Shown: one piece after another, positions 24,889 through 33,450 of the stretch | How positions within the stretch are numbered: the first letter of the stretch is position 1 | How the letters are laid out: each line of letters starts with the position of its first letter | From: Pseudoduganella rivuli | Lineage (GTDB): Bacteria > Pseudomonadota > Gammaproteobacteria > Burkholderiales > Burkholderiaceae_D | NCBI RefSeq assembly: GCF_009674485.1 | Contig: NZ_WKJJ01000023.1 | Location: 1 to 64,000, forward strand | Reading direction: 5' to 3' | Length of the DNA stretch: 64,000 bases | Made by a program: the position numbers and the translations under genes | The notes under the pieces: generated by a model | What the model was told of the DNA's origin: nothing | The model's database searches: none | Seen by the model: the letters and a program-made list of their open reading frames with translations, nothing else

Positions 24889-26655
24889 TCAGCGCGTGCT
24901 TTGCAGTTGCCGGCCATAGGCGGCCAGCGCGCCATAGACGGCGGGTTCGGCGGCGGCCAGCGCATCGATGCGGGCCAGGTAGGCGGCGGCGGATTCAGGA
25001 TACGCCAGCGTGGCGCGCCGCAACTGCGCCTGTGCATCGGCCATGCGGCCTTCCTCCGCCAGCAGGGCGGCGTGGCGGAACGCCACTTCATCGGTCGGTG
25101 CGAAGTGCAGCACACGCTCATTGAGTGCGCGGCGCGCGGCGACGGGCGCATCGCCCGCCACAAACACTTCCGGTCCGATCAGTTCACTCAGGGGCGCCAG
25201 CAGCGAATAGTCGCGGATGTGGTGCAGGGTGCGCGCACGCAGCGCCAGGTCGGCGGCGGCTTCGCCCTGTTCGAATTGTTCGCGGATGGCGGCATGGTCG
25301 CGCGCTGTCTTGACTGCCGTGAACAGCAGCGCCACCAGCGCCAGCACCGCGATCGTGTTGGCCCGCAGCTGCCGGCCGGAAGGATCGGCAATGCCCGCCA
25401 ACAGCGCTGCGAGTCCGAGGAAGTACGCGTAATGCAGCGGTTGTTCCAGCATCGAGTGGATCAGCAGGATGCCCAGCGCGCCGCACAGATACAGGCGTTC
25501 CATCGTGCGCGGCTGGCGGCCCAGGCGGACCGCAAACAGCAGCACAGGGACGGCCAGCGCCAGCACGCCGGGCAGGCCGGCCGCCGCCATCAATTGCAGC
25601 GGCAAATTGTGCGCGTACTGGTCGACCGCGAAGCGGGCGGGCGCCGTCAGCTGGGCTTCCAGTTGCAGCGCAAAGCTGTCGAAACCCACGCCCAGCCATG
25701 GGTGCGACATGAACATGTGCAACGCGTGTTCCCAGTAAAACATGCGGGGACCGAACGCGCCGTTTTGCGGCGAGACCAGTCGTGTCAGTTGCGGGCCCAG
25801 CCCCGTTGGCGTGATGCGGGCCGCCACCGCCAGCACGATGACGGCGGCCACCATGACCAAGACCGCAATGCGCAGCCAGCGGTGCAGATGCTGCAGGCGG
25901 CCCGTGACAGGGGCCAGCAGCAAGCCAGCGCCCAGCAGCCAGGCCAGGTACAGCAGCATGCTGCGCGAGCCGGACAGCGCCAGCACCGCCAGCAGCACTG
26001 CGCCGCAAGTGAGGGCCCGGCGCAGCGCCAGCTGTCCGGTCAGCGCCAGGTAGGCGCACGACGCCAGCGCCAGCGCTTCATACGTGGCGAAATGGTTTTG
26101 CTGCGACAGGTTGCCAAATACGCCGTATTCGGCAACCGGCTGGGGCGTGCTGACCAGTCCCCCGAAGGCGCTCCACCAGCCCTTGTATTGCAGCAGGCCG
26201 AACGCCGCGCTGACCATGCCGCCCGCCACCATGGCCCAGGCCAGGCGCGCCAGCAAGGGCGCCGCGCCCATGCTGGCGGCCAGCGTGCGTCCCGCCACCG
26301 CCAGACCGCCGGCCCACAGCAGGTACAGCGCCAGCAGCACGCCGCTGGCGGCATAGGCGAACTTGCCGGCGGCCAGTTGCAGCATGGCGAGCGCCACCAG
26401 CGCCAGCGGCGCAACGGTGATCGCGGGAACCAGCAAGGGAGACGCCGCCGGGCGCGGCAAGAGGAACAGCATGCCGAACAGGCCGCACACGGCGGCCAGC
26501 CACTCGGCATGGAAAGACGTCAGGGGAAGATCGTGCCAGGGTTGCAGGAAGGGCAGGCTGGCCATCAGCCCCAGCATGACGCACGCCCAGCGGTCGCCAG
26601 TGCGAGCGTCCAGTCGTACGTCAGGTAACACAGCAGGCATGGCCGGCATTTGCAT
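24889..26655 (-). CDS. PglL/TfpO-type O-oligosaccharyltransferase (Wzy_C superfamily)
   Basis: A 588-residue membrane protein with about 12 helices. YGVFGNLSQQNHFATYEALA is the conserved motif of bacterial general O-oligosaccharyltransferases, with the His-containing large loop at WLGVGFDSFALQLEAQL to VDQYAHNLPLQLMAAAGLPG. The C-terminal 180 residues form a periplasmic helical domain (Wzy_C_2 type). Such enzymes move lipid-linked glycans onto serines of pilins or other proteins; O-antigen ligases share the fold. Lack of a pilin next door leaves the target open. It lies downstream of the RCC1-lipoprotein gene on the same strand. Confidence 0.82.
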   Translation of the reverse strand: MQMPAMPAVLPDVRLDARTGDRWACVMLGLMASLPFLQPWHDLPLTSFHAEWLAAVCGLFGMLFLLPRPAASPLLVPAITVAPLALVALAMLQLAAGKFAYAASGVLLALYLLWAGGLAVAGRTLAASMGAAPLLARLAWAMVAGGMVSAAFGLLQYKGWWSAFGGLVSTPQPVAEYGVFGNLSQQNHFATYEALALASCAYLALTGQLALRRALTCGAVLLAVLALSGSRSMLLYLAWLLGAGLLLAPVTGRLQHLHRWLRIAVLVMVAAVIVLAVAARITPTGLGPQLTRLVSPQNGAFGPRMFYWEHALHMFMSHPWLGVGFDSFALQLEAQLTAPARFAVDQYAHNLPLQLMAAAGLPGVLALAVPVLLFAVRLGRQPRTMERLYLCGALGILLIHSMLEQPLHYAYFLGLAALLAGIADPSGRQLRANTIAVLALVALLFTAVKTARDHAAIREQFEQGEAAADLALRARTLHHIRDYSLLAPLSELIGPEVFVAGDAPVAARRALNERVLHFAPTDEVAFRHAALLAEEGRMADAQAQLRRATLAYPESAAAYLARIDALAAAEPAVYGALAAYGRQLQSTR

Positions 26656-26677
26656 GGTGAAACGCCGGCACGCCAGC

Positions 26678-27847
26678 TTAGCGGTTGGCCGATTTACCCA
26701 GGGTCAGGTTGCCGATGCCGCCCACGCCCACGGTCTGTACCGGCAGGTTGCTGCCGACCGTGGTGTTGGTGCCCAGCTGGCCAGCCGTATTGCGGCCGAA
26801 TGCGTACACGGCGCCATCGCCGCGCAGCACGGCAATGTGGCCGGCGCCGATGGCCATCGCCACCGCATCGCTGACCGCGTTGACCTTCTTCGGTGCGAAC
26901 GAGACGAGCGTGGTGCCATCGCCCAGCTGGCCGAAGGTATTGTTACCCCAGGTCCAGACCGAACCGTTGTAGTTCACGATGCCGCTGTTATAGGCGCCGG
27001 CGGATACCGAGCGCACGCCGCTCATGCCCGCTACCGGTACCGGCAAGCCTTTCACGGGAACCGGCGCGTAATGCGCAGGCGCCGTGCCACCCAGCTGGCC
27101 ATAGCTGTTGTTACCCCAGCCCCACACCGTGCCATCCTGTTTCAGCACCAGCACGTGCGCCATGCCGGCTGCGATGGACGTCGCATTGGTGATGCCCGCC
27201 ACTGCGGCGGGAGCGGCGGAGCGGCCGGCGGAGCCGTTGCCCAGCTGGCCGAACAAGTTGACGCCCCAGGTCCAGACTTTGCCGTCGGCCGCCAGCGCCA
27301 CGCTGTAATCCTGGCCGGCCGCGATGGATTTCACATTGCTCAAGCCGTTGACGATGGCTGGCGTGGCGCTCGATGCGCCGCCCTTGCCCCAGCCCCAGAC
27401 ACTGCCGTTCGCGGCCAGCGCCAGCATGTGCGCCTGGCCGGCGGCAATGGCTTTCACGTTGCTCAAGCCGGTCACCGGTTGCATGCCGCGCGACGAGACC
27501 AGCCACACGGTGCCGTCCTGTTTCAATGCCAGGGTGGTCAAAGAACCACCCGTCTTGATGGATTTCACATCGCTCAGGCCGCTGACCAGCACGGGCGCCA
27601 GTACCGCCTGGCCCGCATCGTTGCGGCCCCAGACGTAGACTTTGCCATCGGCGCCCAGGCCGGCCGTGTTCTCCTGGCCGGCGGCCAGGCGGTTTTCATC
27701 GGCCAGCGCTTCCCGTGCCACTGGCGCAGGCGCGCCCTGCGCATGGCGGGGCGCGCTGTCCGCGCTGCCGCTGTTCATGCTGCCGCCACAAGCGCTCAGC
27801 GCCAGCAGTGCCGTCGTTCCAGCCGTTACTTCATACCATTTCGCCAT
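26678..27847 (-). CDS. RCC1-repeat secreted lipoprotein
   Basis: A 389-residue protein. The signal ends in the lipobox LSAC (GTTALLALSACGG). About six RCC1-type repeats follow, each with a variant of SIAAGQDYSVALAADGKVWT or WGWGNNSYGQLG; one ends LKQDGTVWGWGNNSYGQLGG. RCC1 repeats build a seven-bladed propeller used for protein binding; bacterial ones are exported and poorly studied. A disordered Ser/Ala-rich stretch connects the lipid anchor to the propeller. It starts at 27847, and the 157-base gap before gpsA must hold its promoter. Nearby PglL suggests it could be a glycoprotein, but nothing proves this. Confidence 0.85.
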   Translation of the reverse strand: MAKWYEVTAGTTALLALSACGGSMNSGSADSAPRHAQGAPAPVAREALADENRLAAGQENTAGLGADGKVYVWGRNDAGQAVLAPVLVSGLSDVKSIKTGGSLTTLALKQDGTVWLVSSRGMQPVTGLSNVKAIAAGQAHMLALAANGSVWGWGKGGASSATPAIVNGLSNVKSIAAGQDYSVALAADGKVWTWGVNLFGQLGNGSAGRSAAPAAVAGITNATSIAAGMAHVLVLKQDGTVWGWGNNSYGQLGGTAPAHYAPVPVKGLPVPVAGMSGVRSVSAGAYNSGIVNYNGSVWTWGNNTFGQLGDGTTLVSFAPKKVNAVSDAVAMAIGAGHIAVLRGDGAVYAFGRNTAGQLGTNTTVGSNLPVQTVGVGGIGNLTLGKSANR

Positions 27848-28004
27848 GTGCAGACCAACCCGTAATTAAATTGCAATCTTCGCAAGATCGTGAACTGCGT
27901 ATGGTACTTTTGGTATTGTCCCTGGTCAACAGAAATATTCTTCTAATAAGTATACGGAGGCAAGACGCCGCCCCGGACGGGGTGGACGTCAGACTGCCGG
28001 GGGC

Positions 28005-29024
28005 TTATTTGACGCCGGTTTCGTCGCGCGGATCGCGGGCCAGCAGGCGCGCCACCAGTGCTTGCGGCTGGTCGCCGTCGAACAGGACGCCGGCCACGGC
28101 ATTGGTGATCGGCATGTCCACGCCCCGGCGCGCAGCCAGGTCGCGTACGGCCTTGGCGCAGGGCACGCCTTCGGCCACGTGACCCAATTCGCTCACCACG
28201 GTTTCCAGCGACTTGCCTTGCGCCAGGCCGAGGCCCACCTTGCGGTTGCGCGACAGGTCGCCGGTGCACGTGAGGATCAGGTCGCCCATGCCCGTCAGGC
28301 CCATGAAGGTTTCCGCCTGGCCGCCCAGGGCAAGGCCCAGGCGCGTGATTTCCGCCAGGCCCCGGGTGATCAGGGCGGCGCGCGCATTCAATCCCAGGCC
28401 CAGGCCGTCGGCCACGCCGGTGGCGATGGCCAGCACGTTTTTCACGGCGCCCCCCACCTCGACACCGACGAGGTCCGGGGTCGAATACACGCGTAAATTG
28501 CCTCCATGCACTATGGAAACAACTTTATTACGCAGATTTTCCGAGCTGGAAGCGATCGCCAGCGCACATGGCAAGCCGCGTGCGACTTCCTGCGCGAACG
28601 ACGGACCGGACAAGGCGCCGCCGGGAACCGCGTCGCCGAGAATCTCTTGCACGATCTGGTGCGGCAGCAAACCGGTCTCATATTCGAAACCTTTGCACAG
28701 CCACACGATATTGGGGATGGCGCGGCCCTTTAACTGTTGCAGCAGGGGACGCAGGCCGGCCACGGGGCTGGCGGCAATCAGCAAGCCATCGTCGCCCGCA
28801 TGGGCAACCGCCGTGTCGAAATCCGCGGAAACAGTGAGGCCGGGGGGGAATGGGTGGCCCGGCAAATAAGCGAGGTTATCGCGCGCGGCGGCCATTTCCT
28901 GCATCGCCGCGGTGTTGCGACCCCACAACATTACGTCATGGCGATGGGCCAGTGCGATGGCGACAGCCGTGCCCCATGCGCCGGCGCCCAGCACGCCGAC
29001 ACGTGTTTTTTTCTTGTCTTGCAT
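28005..29024 (-). CDS. gpsA: NAD(P)H-dependent glycerol-3-phosphate dehydrogenase
   Basis: A 339-residue cytosolic enzyme that reduces dihydroxyacetone phosphate to sn-glycerol-3-phosphate for phospholipid synthesis. The Rossmann motif GVLGAGAWGTAVAIALA is at the start. The family signature continues with LSGPSFAQEVARGLP, VGGAVKNVLAIATGVADGL with the catalytic Lys, and GLTGMGDLILTCTGDLSRNR. Normal length. It is last in a leftward set rhodanese-grxC-secB-SH3-gpsA; SH3 ends 3 bases before it. The secB-grxC-gpsA order is common in betaproteobacteria. Confidence 0.97.
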   Translation of the reverse strand: MQDKKKTRVGVLGAGAWGTAVAIALAHRHDVMLWGRNTAAMQEMAAARDNLAYLPGHPFPPGLTVSADFDTAVAHAGDDGLLIAASPVAGLRPLLQQLKGRAIPNIVWLCKGFEYETGLLPHQIVQEILGDAVPGGALSGPSFAQEVARGLPCALAIASSSENLRNKVVSIVHGGNLRVYSTPDLVGVEVGGAVKNVLAIATGVADGLGLGLNARAALITRGLAEITRLGLALGGQAETFMGLTGMGDLILTCTGDLSRNRKVGLGLAQGKSLETVVSELGHVAEGVPCAKAVRDLAARRGVDMPITNAVAGVLFDGDQPQALVARLLARDPRDETGVK

Positions 29025-29027
29025 GCG

Positions 29028-29483
29028 TCAAATGCCCCAGATGTCGCTGCTTTTCACATAACCGGTGGCGCCGTCGCGGTGGCGCACCTTGACCCAGCCG
29101 CCCGCGCCGACTTCCAACAGTTCCAACAGTACGCCTTTGTCGGCGATAAAGGCCAGCGGCGAATTGTCGTCTGCCGTGGCGCGGATTTTCGCAGTGACGG
29201 TTTTGACGACCACCGTGCGCTTCGGACTCAGCGCGCGGGCTTCGGCCCAGGCCAGGTCGCCGCCCGCATCGCGGACTTTGACCCAGTCGCCATAGCTGAG
29301 CACGATTTCGACCGGCATGCCGCGTGGCGCCACGAACAGCTTGCTGCCTTTGGTCGACGGGGCGTCGTAGAGGATGGCTGGCGCCGCGCCCACCGATTTG
29401 AAATCCAGCGCATGGCTGGCGCTGGCGGCCAATAACAGGGTGGCGCCGGCAATCAAACGGGAAACGGTGGTGGTGCGGGTCAT
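29028..29483 (-). CDS. Secreted bacterial SH3-domain protein
   Basis: A 151-residue protein with a signal peptide (LIAGATLLLAASASHA) and two SH3b-type modules. The first runs about 25-90 (ILYDAPSTKGSKLFVAPRGMPVEIVLSYGDWVKVRDAGGDLAWA), the second about 95-150 (KIRATADDNSPLAFIADKG, then GGWVKVRHRDGATGYVKSSDIWGI). Such domains bind cell-wall peptides in the periplasm. It is encoded 3 bases before gpsA and after a strong hairpin that ends the secB transcript, so it probably has its own start of transcription or receives readthrough. Confidence 0.88.
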   Translation of the reverse strand: MTRTTTVSRLIAGATLLLAASASHALDFKSVGAAPAILYDAPSTKGSKLFVAPRGMPVEIVLSYGDWVKVRDAGGDLAWAEARALSPKRTVVVKTVTAKIRATADDNSPLAFIADKGVLLELLEVGAGGWVKVRHRDGATGYVKSSDIWGI

Positions 29484-29526
29484 ACGGTCATCTCAAGGCA
29501 AGTTGCGGACGGGGAGTCTGAAAACA

Positions 29527-29552
29527 GTCAAAGGCCGTTACCGGCCTTTGAC
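29527..29552 (-). terminator. Hairpin after secB
   Basis: A perfect 11-bp stem GTCAAAGGCCG/CGGCCTTTGAC with a TTAC loop lies 30 bases after the secB stop. On the minus strand it is followed by TGTTTTC, a modest U-tract. Confidence 0.7.
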
Positions 29553-29581
29553 GGGGTACTGCTATCTTACTTTAAGTGCAA

Positions 29582-30073
29582 TTAGTGCGCTGCACCATTG
29601 GCTTCCGGCGCAGCGGCTGCGGCGGTAGCGGCTTGCTGTTCAGCCAGGGCAGCCAGGCGCTGCTGGTAGAACACTTCAAAGTTGATTTCCGCCAGGTGTA
29701 CTGGTGGGAAGCCGGCGCGGGTGATCAGGTCGGCGATGTTGGCGCGCAGGTAAGGGTAAACGATGTTCGGGCAGCCGATGCCCAGCAGTGGATCCAGCTG
29801 CTCAGCAGGAATGTTGCGTGCTTCGAAGATACCGGCTTGCTTGCCTTCCACCAGGAAAGCGACTTTGTCTTTGACCTTGGCGGTCACGGTGATGGTCACG
29901 GTCGATTCGAAGATGCCGTCCGCCAGCGGCTCAGCGCCTACGTCCAGGGCCACTTCGATTGCCGGCGCTTCCTGCTCCAGGAAGATGGCTGGCGAGTTAG
30001 GCTGTTCCAGCGACATGTCTTTCAGGTAGACGCGTTGGATTTGGAATACGGGTTGCTTGATTTCTTCAGACAT
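29582..30073 (-). CDS. secB: Protein-export chaperone SecB
   Basis: A 163-residue cytosolic chaperone that keeps preproteins unfolded and passes them to SecA. The family core is complete: FQIQRVYLKDMSLEQPNSP, then LGIGCPNIVYPYLRANIADLITRAGFPPVHLAEINFEVFYQQ. An Ala-rich tail follows. It is encoded after grxC on the same strand with a 123-base gap. Confidence 0.97.
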   Translation of the reverse strand: MSEEIKQPVFQIQRVYLKDMSLEQPNSPAIFLEQEAPAIEVALDVGAEPLADGIFESTVTITVTAKVKDKVAFLVEGKQAGIFEARNIPAEQLDPLLGIGCPNIVYPYLRANIADLITRAGFPPVHLAEINFEVFYQQRLAALAEQQAATAAAAAPEANGAAH

Positions 30074-30196
30074 GGAACGCTTTCGTAGAGTGGAAAAGAG
30101 CGGCCTGAGCCGCTCACGATGTCATGCGTTGCAGCGGCAGCGGGTAGCTGCCGCCCAAATGCGCTGGCAATTGTAGCAAAACGAATATGAGGCGGG

Positions 30197-30457
30197 TCAT
30201 CCTTTTAACAAGGGGTCCAGGCCGCCCGCCTGGTCCAGCGCGTACAAGTCGTCGAAGCCGCCGACGTGGGTGTCGCCGATATAAATCTGCGGCACCGTGC
30301 GGCGGCCGGTCTTTTGCATCATCAGCATGCGTTGTTCGGGGTCGAGGTCGACACGGATTTTTTCAATCGCATCGACGCCTTTGGAAACCAGCAGGCGCTC
30401 GGCCCGGACGCAGTAGGGGCACACGGCGGTGCTGTACATCGTGACATGAGCAGTCAT
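30197..30457 (-). CDS. grxC: Glutaredoxin 3
   Basis: An 86-residue thioredoxin-fold protein with the CPYC active site (YSTAVCPYCVRAERLLVSKG), the TVPQIYIGDTHVGG cis-Pro and glutathione-binding segment, and GFDDLYALDQAGGLDPLL at the end. It reduces disulfides with glutathione. It lies 18 bases after the rhodanese gene, ahead of secB. Confidence 0.97.
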   Translation of the reverse strand: MTAHVTMYSTAVCPYCVRAERLLVSKGVDAIEKIRVDLDPEQRMLMMQKTGRRTVPQIYIGDTHVGGFDDLYALDQAGGLDPLLKG

Positions 30458-30475
30458 GGCAATTCCTTCCTGTTA

Positions 30476-30877
30476 TCACTTTGCCAATGGCAGCCCGGCG
30501 GTTTCCCAGGCGGCCTGGCCGCCCTCGAGGACGACCACGTTTTCGTAACCCGCCTTTTCCAGGGTTTTGGCGGCGCCGAATGCGCGCGAACCTTGCTGGC
30601 ACACGACGACGATGGTGCGGTTCTTGAATTTTTCCAGCTCGCCCGTGCGGTTCGCCAGTTCGCCTGACGGAATGTTTTTCGCGTCAGGTAAGTGGCCGGC
30701 CGTAAAAGCGGCGGCATCCCTGACATCCACAATGGCGGCTTTGGTCCGGTTTATCAATAGCGTGACTTCCTGCGGAGAGGCTTTTTTGCCCCGTTGCGTG
30801 AGGACTGGCCACAGCAGCGCACCGCCGGAAAGGACGGCGATACCAATGAGAAAGATTTGGTCGATGAGGAATTTCAC
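30476..30877 (-). CDS. Membrane-anchored rhodanese-domain protein
   Basis: A 133-residue protein. One N-terminal membrane span (FLIDQIFLIGIAVLSGGALLW) precedes a rhodanese domain with the active-site loop VVVCQQGSRAFGAAKTL (Cys in CQQGSR) and the AIVDVRDAAAFTAGHLPDA substrate strand. Rhodaneses move sulfane sulfur; this YibN-like form is placed upstream of grxC and secB in many proteobacteria. I take GTG at 30877 as start because the longer frame adds a peptide that reaches into the divergent gpmA promoter. It is first in the leftward transcript. Confidence 0.88.
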   Translation of the reverse strand: MKFLIDQIFLIGIAVLSGGALLWPVLTQRGKKASPQEVTLLINRTKAAIVDVRDAAAFTAGHLPDAKNIPSGELANRTGELEKFKNRTIVVVCQQGSRAFGAAKTLEKAGYENVVVLEGGQAAWETAGLPLAK

Positions 30878-30969
30878 GGTGTTCCAATGGTTTAAGGGTA
30901 TCCGAGCATTATAAAATAGAAGCTTGAAACCTACTTCAGCAGCTTTTTTCACACTTGATAGACAGAGCT

Positions 30970-31716
30970 ATGTACAAAATTGTTTTCATGCGTCACGGCG
31001 AATCCACCTGGAACCTCGAAAACCGCTTCACTGGCTGGACCGATGTTGATCTGACGGAAAAGGGCGTGGCGGAAGCCAAAGCCGCCGGCAAAGTATTGAA
31101 GGACGAGGGCTTTACGTTCGACCTGGCGTACACGTCCGTGCTGAAGCGTGCCATCCGCACGCTGTGGCTGACGCTGGACGAAATGGACATGATGTATCTG
31201 CCGATCAAGCACGACTGGCGCCTGAATGAACGCCACTATGGCGCCCTGCAAGGCCTGGACAAGGGGGAAACCGCCGCCAAGTATGGCGACGAGCAAGTGC
31301 TGGTATGGCGCCGCAGCTATGACACGCCGCCGCCGGCCCTGGCTGAAAACGATGACCGCACGTCGTTCAACGATCCGCGCTACGCCGGCCTGCCGAAAGC
31401 GTCGATTCCGCTGACCGAGTGCCTGAAAGACACCGTGGCCCGCGTGATGCCGGCCTGGGACGAGGAAATCGCGCCAGCCATCCGCGCCGGCAAGAAAATC
31501 ATCATTTCCGCCCACGGCAACAGCCTGCGCGCGCTGATCAAGATGCTGGACGGCATCAGCGACAGCGACATCGTCGGCCTGAACATCCCGAACGGCCAGC
31601 CGCTGGTCTATGAACTGGACGCGGACCTCAAGCCGATCCGCCACTACTACCTGGGCGACCCGGCAGCAATTGCCGCAGCGCAAGCAGCGGTTGCCAACCA
31701 GGGTAAGGCCAAGTAA
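30970..31716 (+). CDS. gpmA: 2,3-bisphosphoglycerate-dependent phosphoglycerate mutase
   Basis: A 248-residue glycolytic enzyme converting 3-phosphoglycerate to 2-phosphoglycerate. FMRHGESTWN carries the phosphorylated His, LNERHYGALQGLDKGE the substrate loop, and IISAHGNSLRALIKMLDG the second His. The C-terminal GYYLGD-type sequence (HYYLGDP) is present. The first ATG of the open frame is five codons too early; MYKIVFMRHGE at 30970 fits the family. A TATAAAAT box at 30911-30918 could be its -10. The divergent neighbour is the rhodanese gene. Confidence 0.96.
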   Translation: MYKIVFMRHGESTWNLENRFTGWTDVDLTEKGVAEAKAAGKVLKDEGFTFDLAYTSVLKRAIRTLWLTLDEMDMMYLPIKHDWRLNERHYGALQGLDKGETAAKYGDEQVLVWRRSYDTPPPALAENDDRTSFNDPRYAGLPKASIPLTECLKDTVARVMPAWDEEIAPAIRAGKKIIISAHGNSLRALIKMLDGISDSDIVGLNIPNGQPLVYELDADLKPIRHYYLGDPAAIAAAQAAVANQGKAK

Positions 31717-31722
31717 TCCCTG

Positions 31723-33369
31723 ATGTCGTGGTCTTCGATTTTCCGCCGCGTAACGACGCGGCGGGCGCGGTTGCCTGTGCTGGCGTCCCTGTTGCTGTCC
31801 TCCGTGCTGGCCGCGGGGGCGGCGCACGGCGCTGCCGCCAAGCCTACCGAGCGCAGCAAGCAAAAAGCCGCCGCTGAAGCGGAGCGCGCGGAGTTGCAGC
31901 AAAAGCTCAGCAACCTCAAGCGCGACATCGGCAAGACGGAAAGCGCGCGGGAAGATGCGGCCGATACGCTGGCCGAATCCGAAGAAGCGATTTCCAAGGC
32001 CAACCGCACGTTGCGCGAGCTGGGTGACGAGCAGGCGCAAACCAATGCCCGGCTGGCGGAACTGGCGGCGGAACATGCTCGGTTGCAAGCCACCGTCGAC
32101 AAGCAAAAACAGCAGCTGGCCAAGCTGTTGCGCGAGCATTACGTGGCGGGCAACGAAGACCGCATCAAGTTATTACTGTCCGGGGATAACCCGAACCGCA
32201 TCAACCGCGACCTGCAACTGATGGCCTACGTGTCGCAGGCGCAGGCGCGGCTGCTGGAATCGCTGCGCGCCAACCTGAAAGCCGTGGAAAGCAACCAGGC
32301 CGAAGCGGAAAACGCGCGCAACGAACTGGAAGAAATTGCGCAGGAAGAACGGCACCAGAAGTCCGTACTGGAGCAGGAAAAAGCCAAGCGCGCCGCCGTG
32401 CTGGCGGGTCTGTCGCAGCGCCTGGTGGCGCAGCGCAAGGAAGCCGGCAAGATGGCGCAGGATGAACAGCGCATGGGTGCGCTGGTCGACCGCCTCAACA
32501 AGTTAATCGAAGAACAGGCCAGGGCCGCGGCGGCGGAAAAGCGCCGCCTGGAGTTGGTGGCCGCCGCCAAAGCCAAGGCCGAAGCCGAAGCGAAGGCCAA
32601 AGCCAAAGCTGAAGCGGACGCGAAAGCGCGCCAGCTGGCGCAATTGCGCGCGAAAGCGCAGCAAGCCGAGAAAGAGCGGCTGGCGAAGCAGGGCAAGCCT
32701 GGCGCGTCGGTGCCGGTGGCTTCGGCGCCGCCGGCGCCCGTCAGCACGCCGGTGAAGCCGGCGCCGGAAGAGCCGCGCGTGGCCTCCGTGCCTGCCGCCG
32801 AGCCGGCGAAGGAGCCCGTTAAGGCCCCGGTCAAGGAACCCGTCAAAGAACCGTCGAAGGACACCGCGGTCGCCGCGCGCGAACCGATCGCCGTGCGCGA
32901 AGTGCCGAACGACGAGCCGCCGGCCCGTCCCGCGCGCGCCGCCGACGTGGCGCTGGCGCCCGCCGCCGCGGAAGGGGCGTTCGCCGCCATGAAGGGCCAG
33001 TTGCGTCCGCCCGTGGCCGGCAAGGTCGGGGCCCGCTTCGGCACCAAGCGGGGCGATGGCCCAAGCTGGAAAGGCATGTTCATCCGCACGGCGGAAGGGG
33101 CGCAAATCCATGCGATTGCCGCCGGCCGCGTGGTGTTTGCCCAGTGGCTGCGGGGCTTCGGCAATTTGATCATTGTCGATCACGGCGGCCAGTACATGAG
33201 TATTTACGGAAACAACCAGTCGCTGCTGCGGCGCGAAGGGGATGCCGTCAAAAGCGGCGACGTGATTGCCGCCGCCGGAAATACCGGTGGCAACGAGGAA
33301 TCGGGTTTATACTTTGAACTCCGGCATCGGGGTAAAGAGTTCGATCCTGCTTCCTGGGTAAAGTTTTAA
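31723..33369 (+). CDS. EnvC-like murein hydrolase activator
   Basis: A 548-residue periplasmic protein. A signal (LPVLASLLLSSVLAAGAAHG) leads into a long coiled coil (about 40-290) with Ala/Glu/Lys-rich helices, then a Lys/Ala/Pro-rich linker (about 290-415), then a LytM/M23 domain (about 425-548) ending YFELRHRGKEFDPASWVKF. The metal ligands of true M23 peptidases appear degenerate: the H-x3-D site reads GTKRGDGPSWKG without His. EnvC uses such an inactive domain to switch on amidases at the septum. The long linker is repetitive and expanded. It follows gpmA by 6 bases and precedes a CtpA-like protease, the standard order. Confidence 0.92.
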   Translation: MSWSSIFRRVTTRRARLPVLASLLLSSVLAAGAAHGAAAKPTERSKQKAAAEAERAELQQKLSNLKRDIGKTESAREDAADTLAESEEAISKANRTLRELGDEQAQTNARLAELAAEHARLQATVDKQKQQLAKLLREHYVAGNEDRIKLLLSGDNPNRINRDLQLMAYVSQAQARLLESLRANLKAVESNQAEAENARNELEEIAQEERHQKSVLEQEKAKRAAVLAGLSQRLVAQRKEAGKMAQDEQRMGALVDRLNKLIEEQARAAAAEKRRLELVAAAKAKAEAEAKAKAKAEADAKARQLAQLRAKAQQAEKERLAKQGKPGASVPVASAPPAPVSTPVKPAPEEPRVASVPAAEPAKEPVKAPVKEPVKEPSKDTAVAAREPIAVREVPNDEPPARPARAADVALAPAAAEGAFAAMKGQLRPPVAGKVGARFGTKRGDGPSWKGMFIRTAEGAQIHAIAAGRVVFAQWLRGFGNLIIVDHGGQYMSIYGNNQSLLRREGDAVKSGDVIAAAGNTGGNEESGLYFELRHRGKEFDPASWVKF

Positions 33370-33450
33370 AGGGATCCGGGCGGCATTACCTGCTGCAAGG
33401 ACAAGAAAACGGTGGGCAACCCGCCCGCCACACAGAGACGCTGGCGCATC

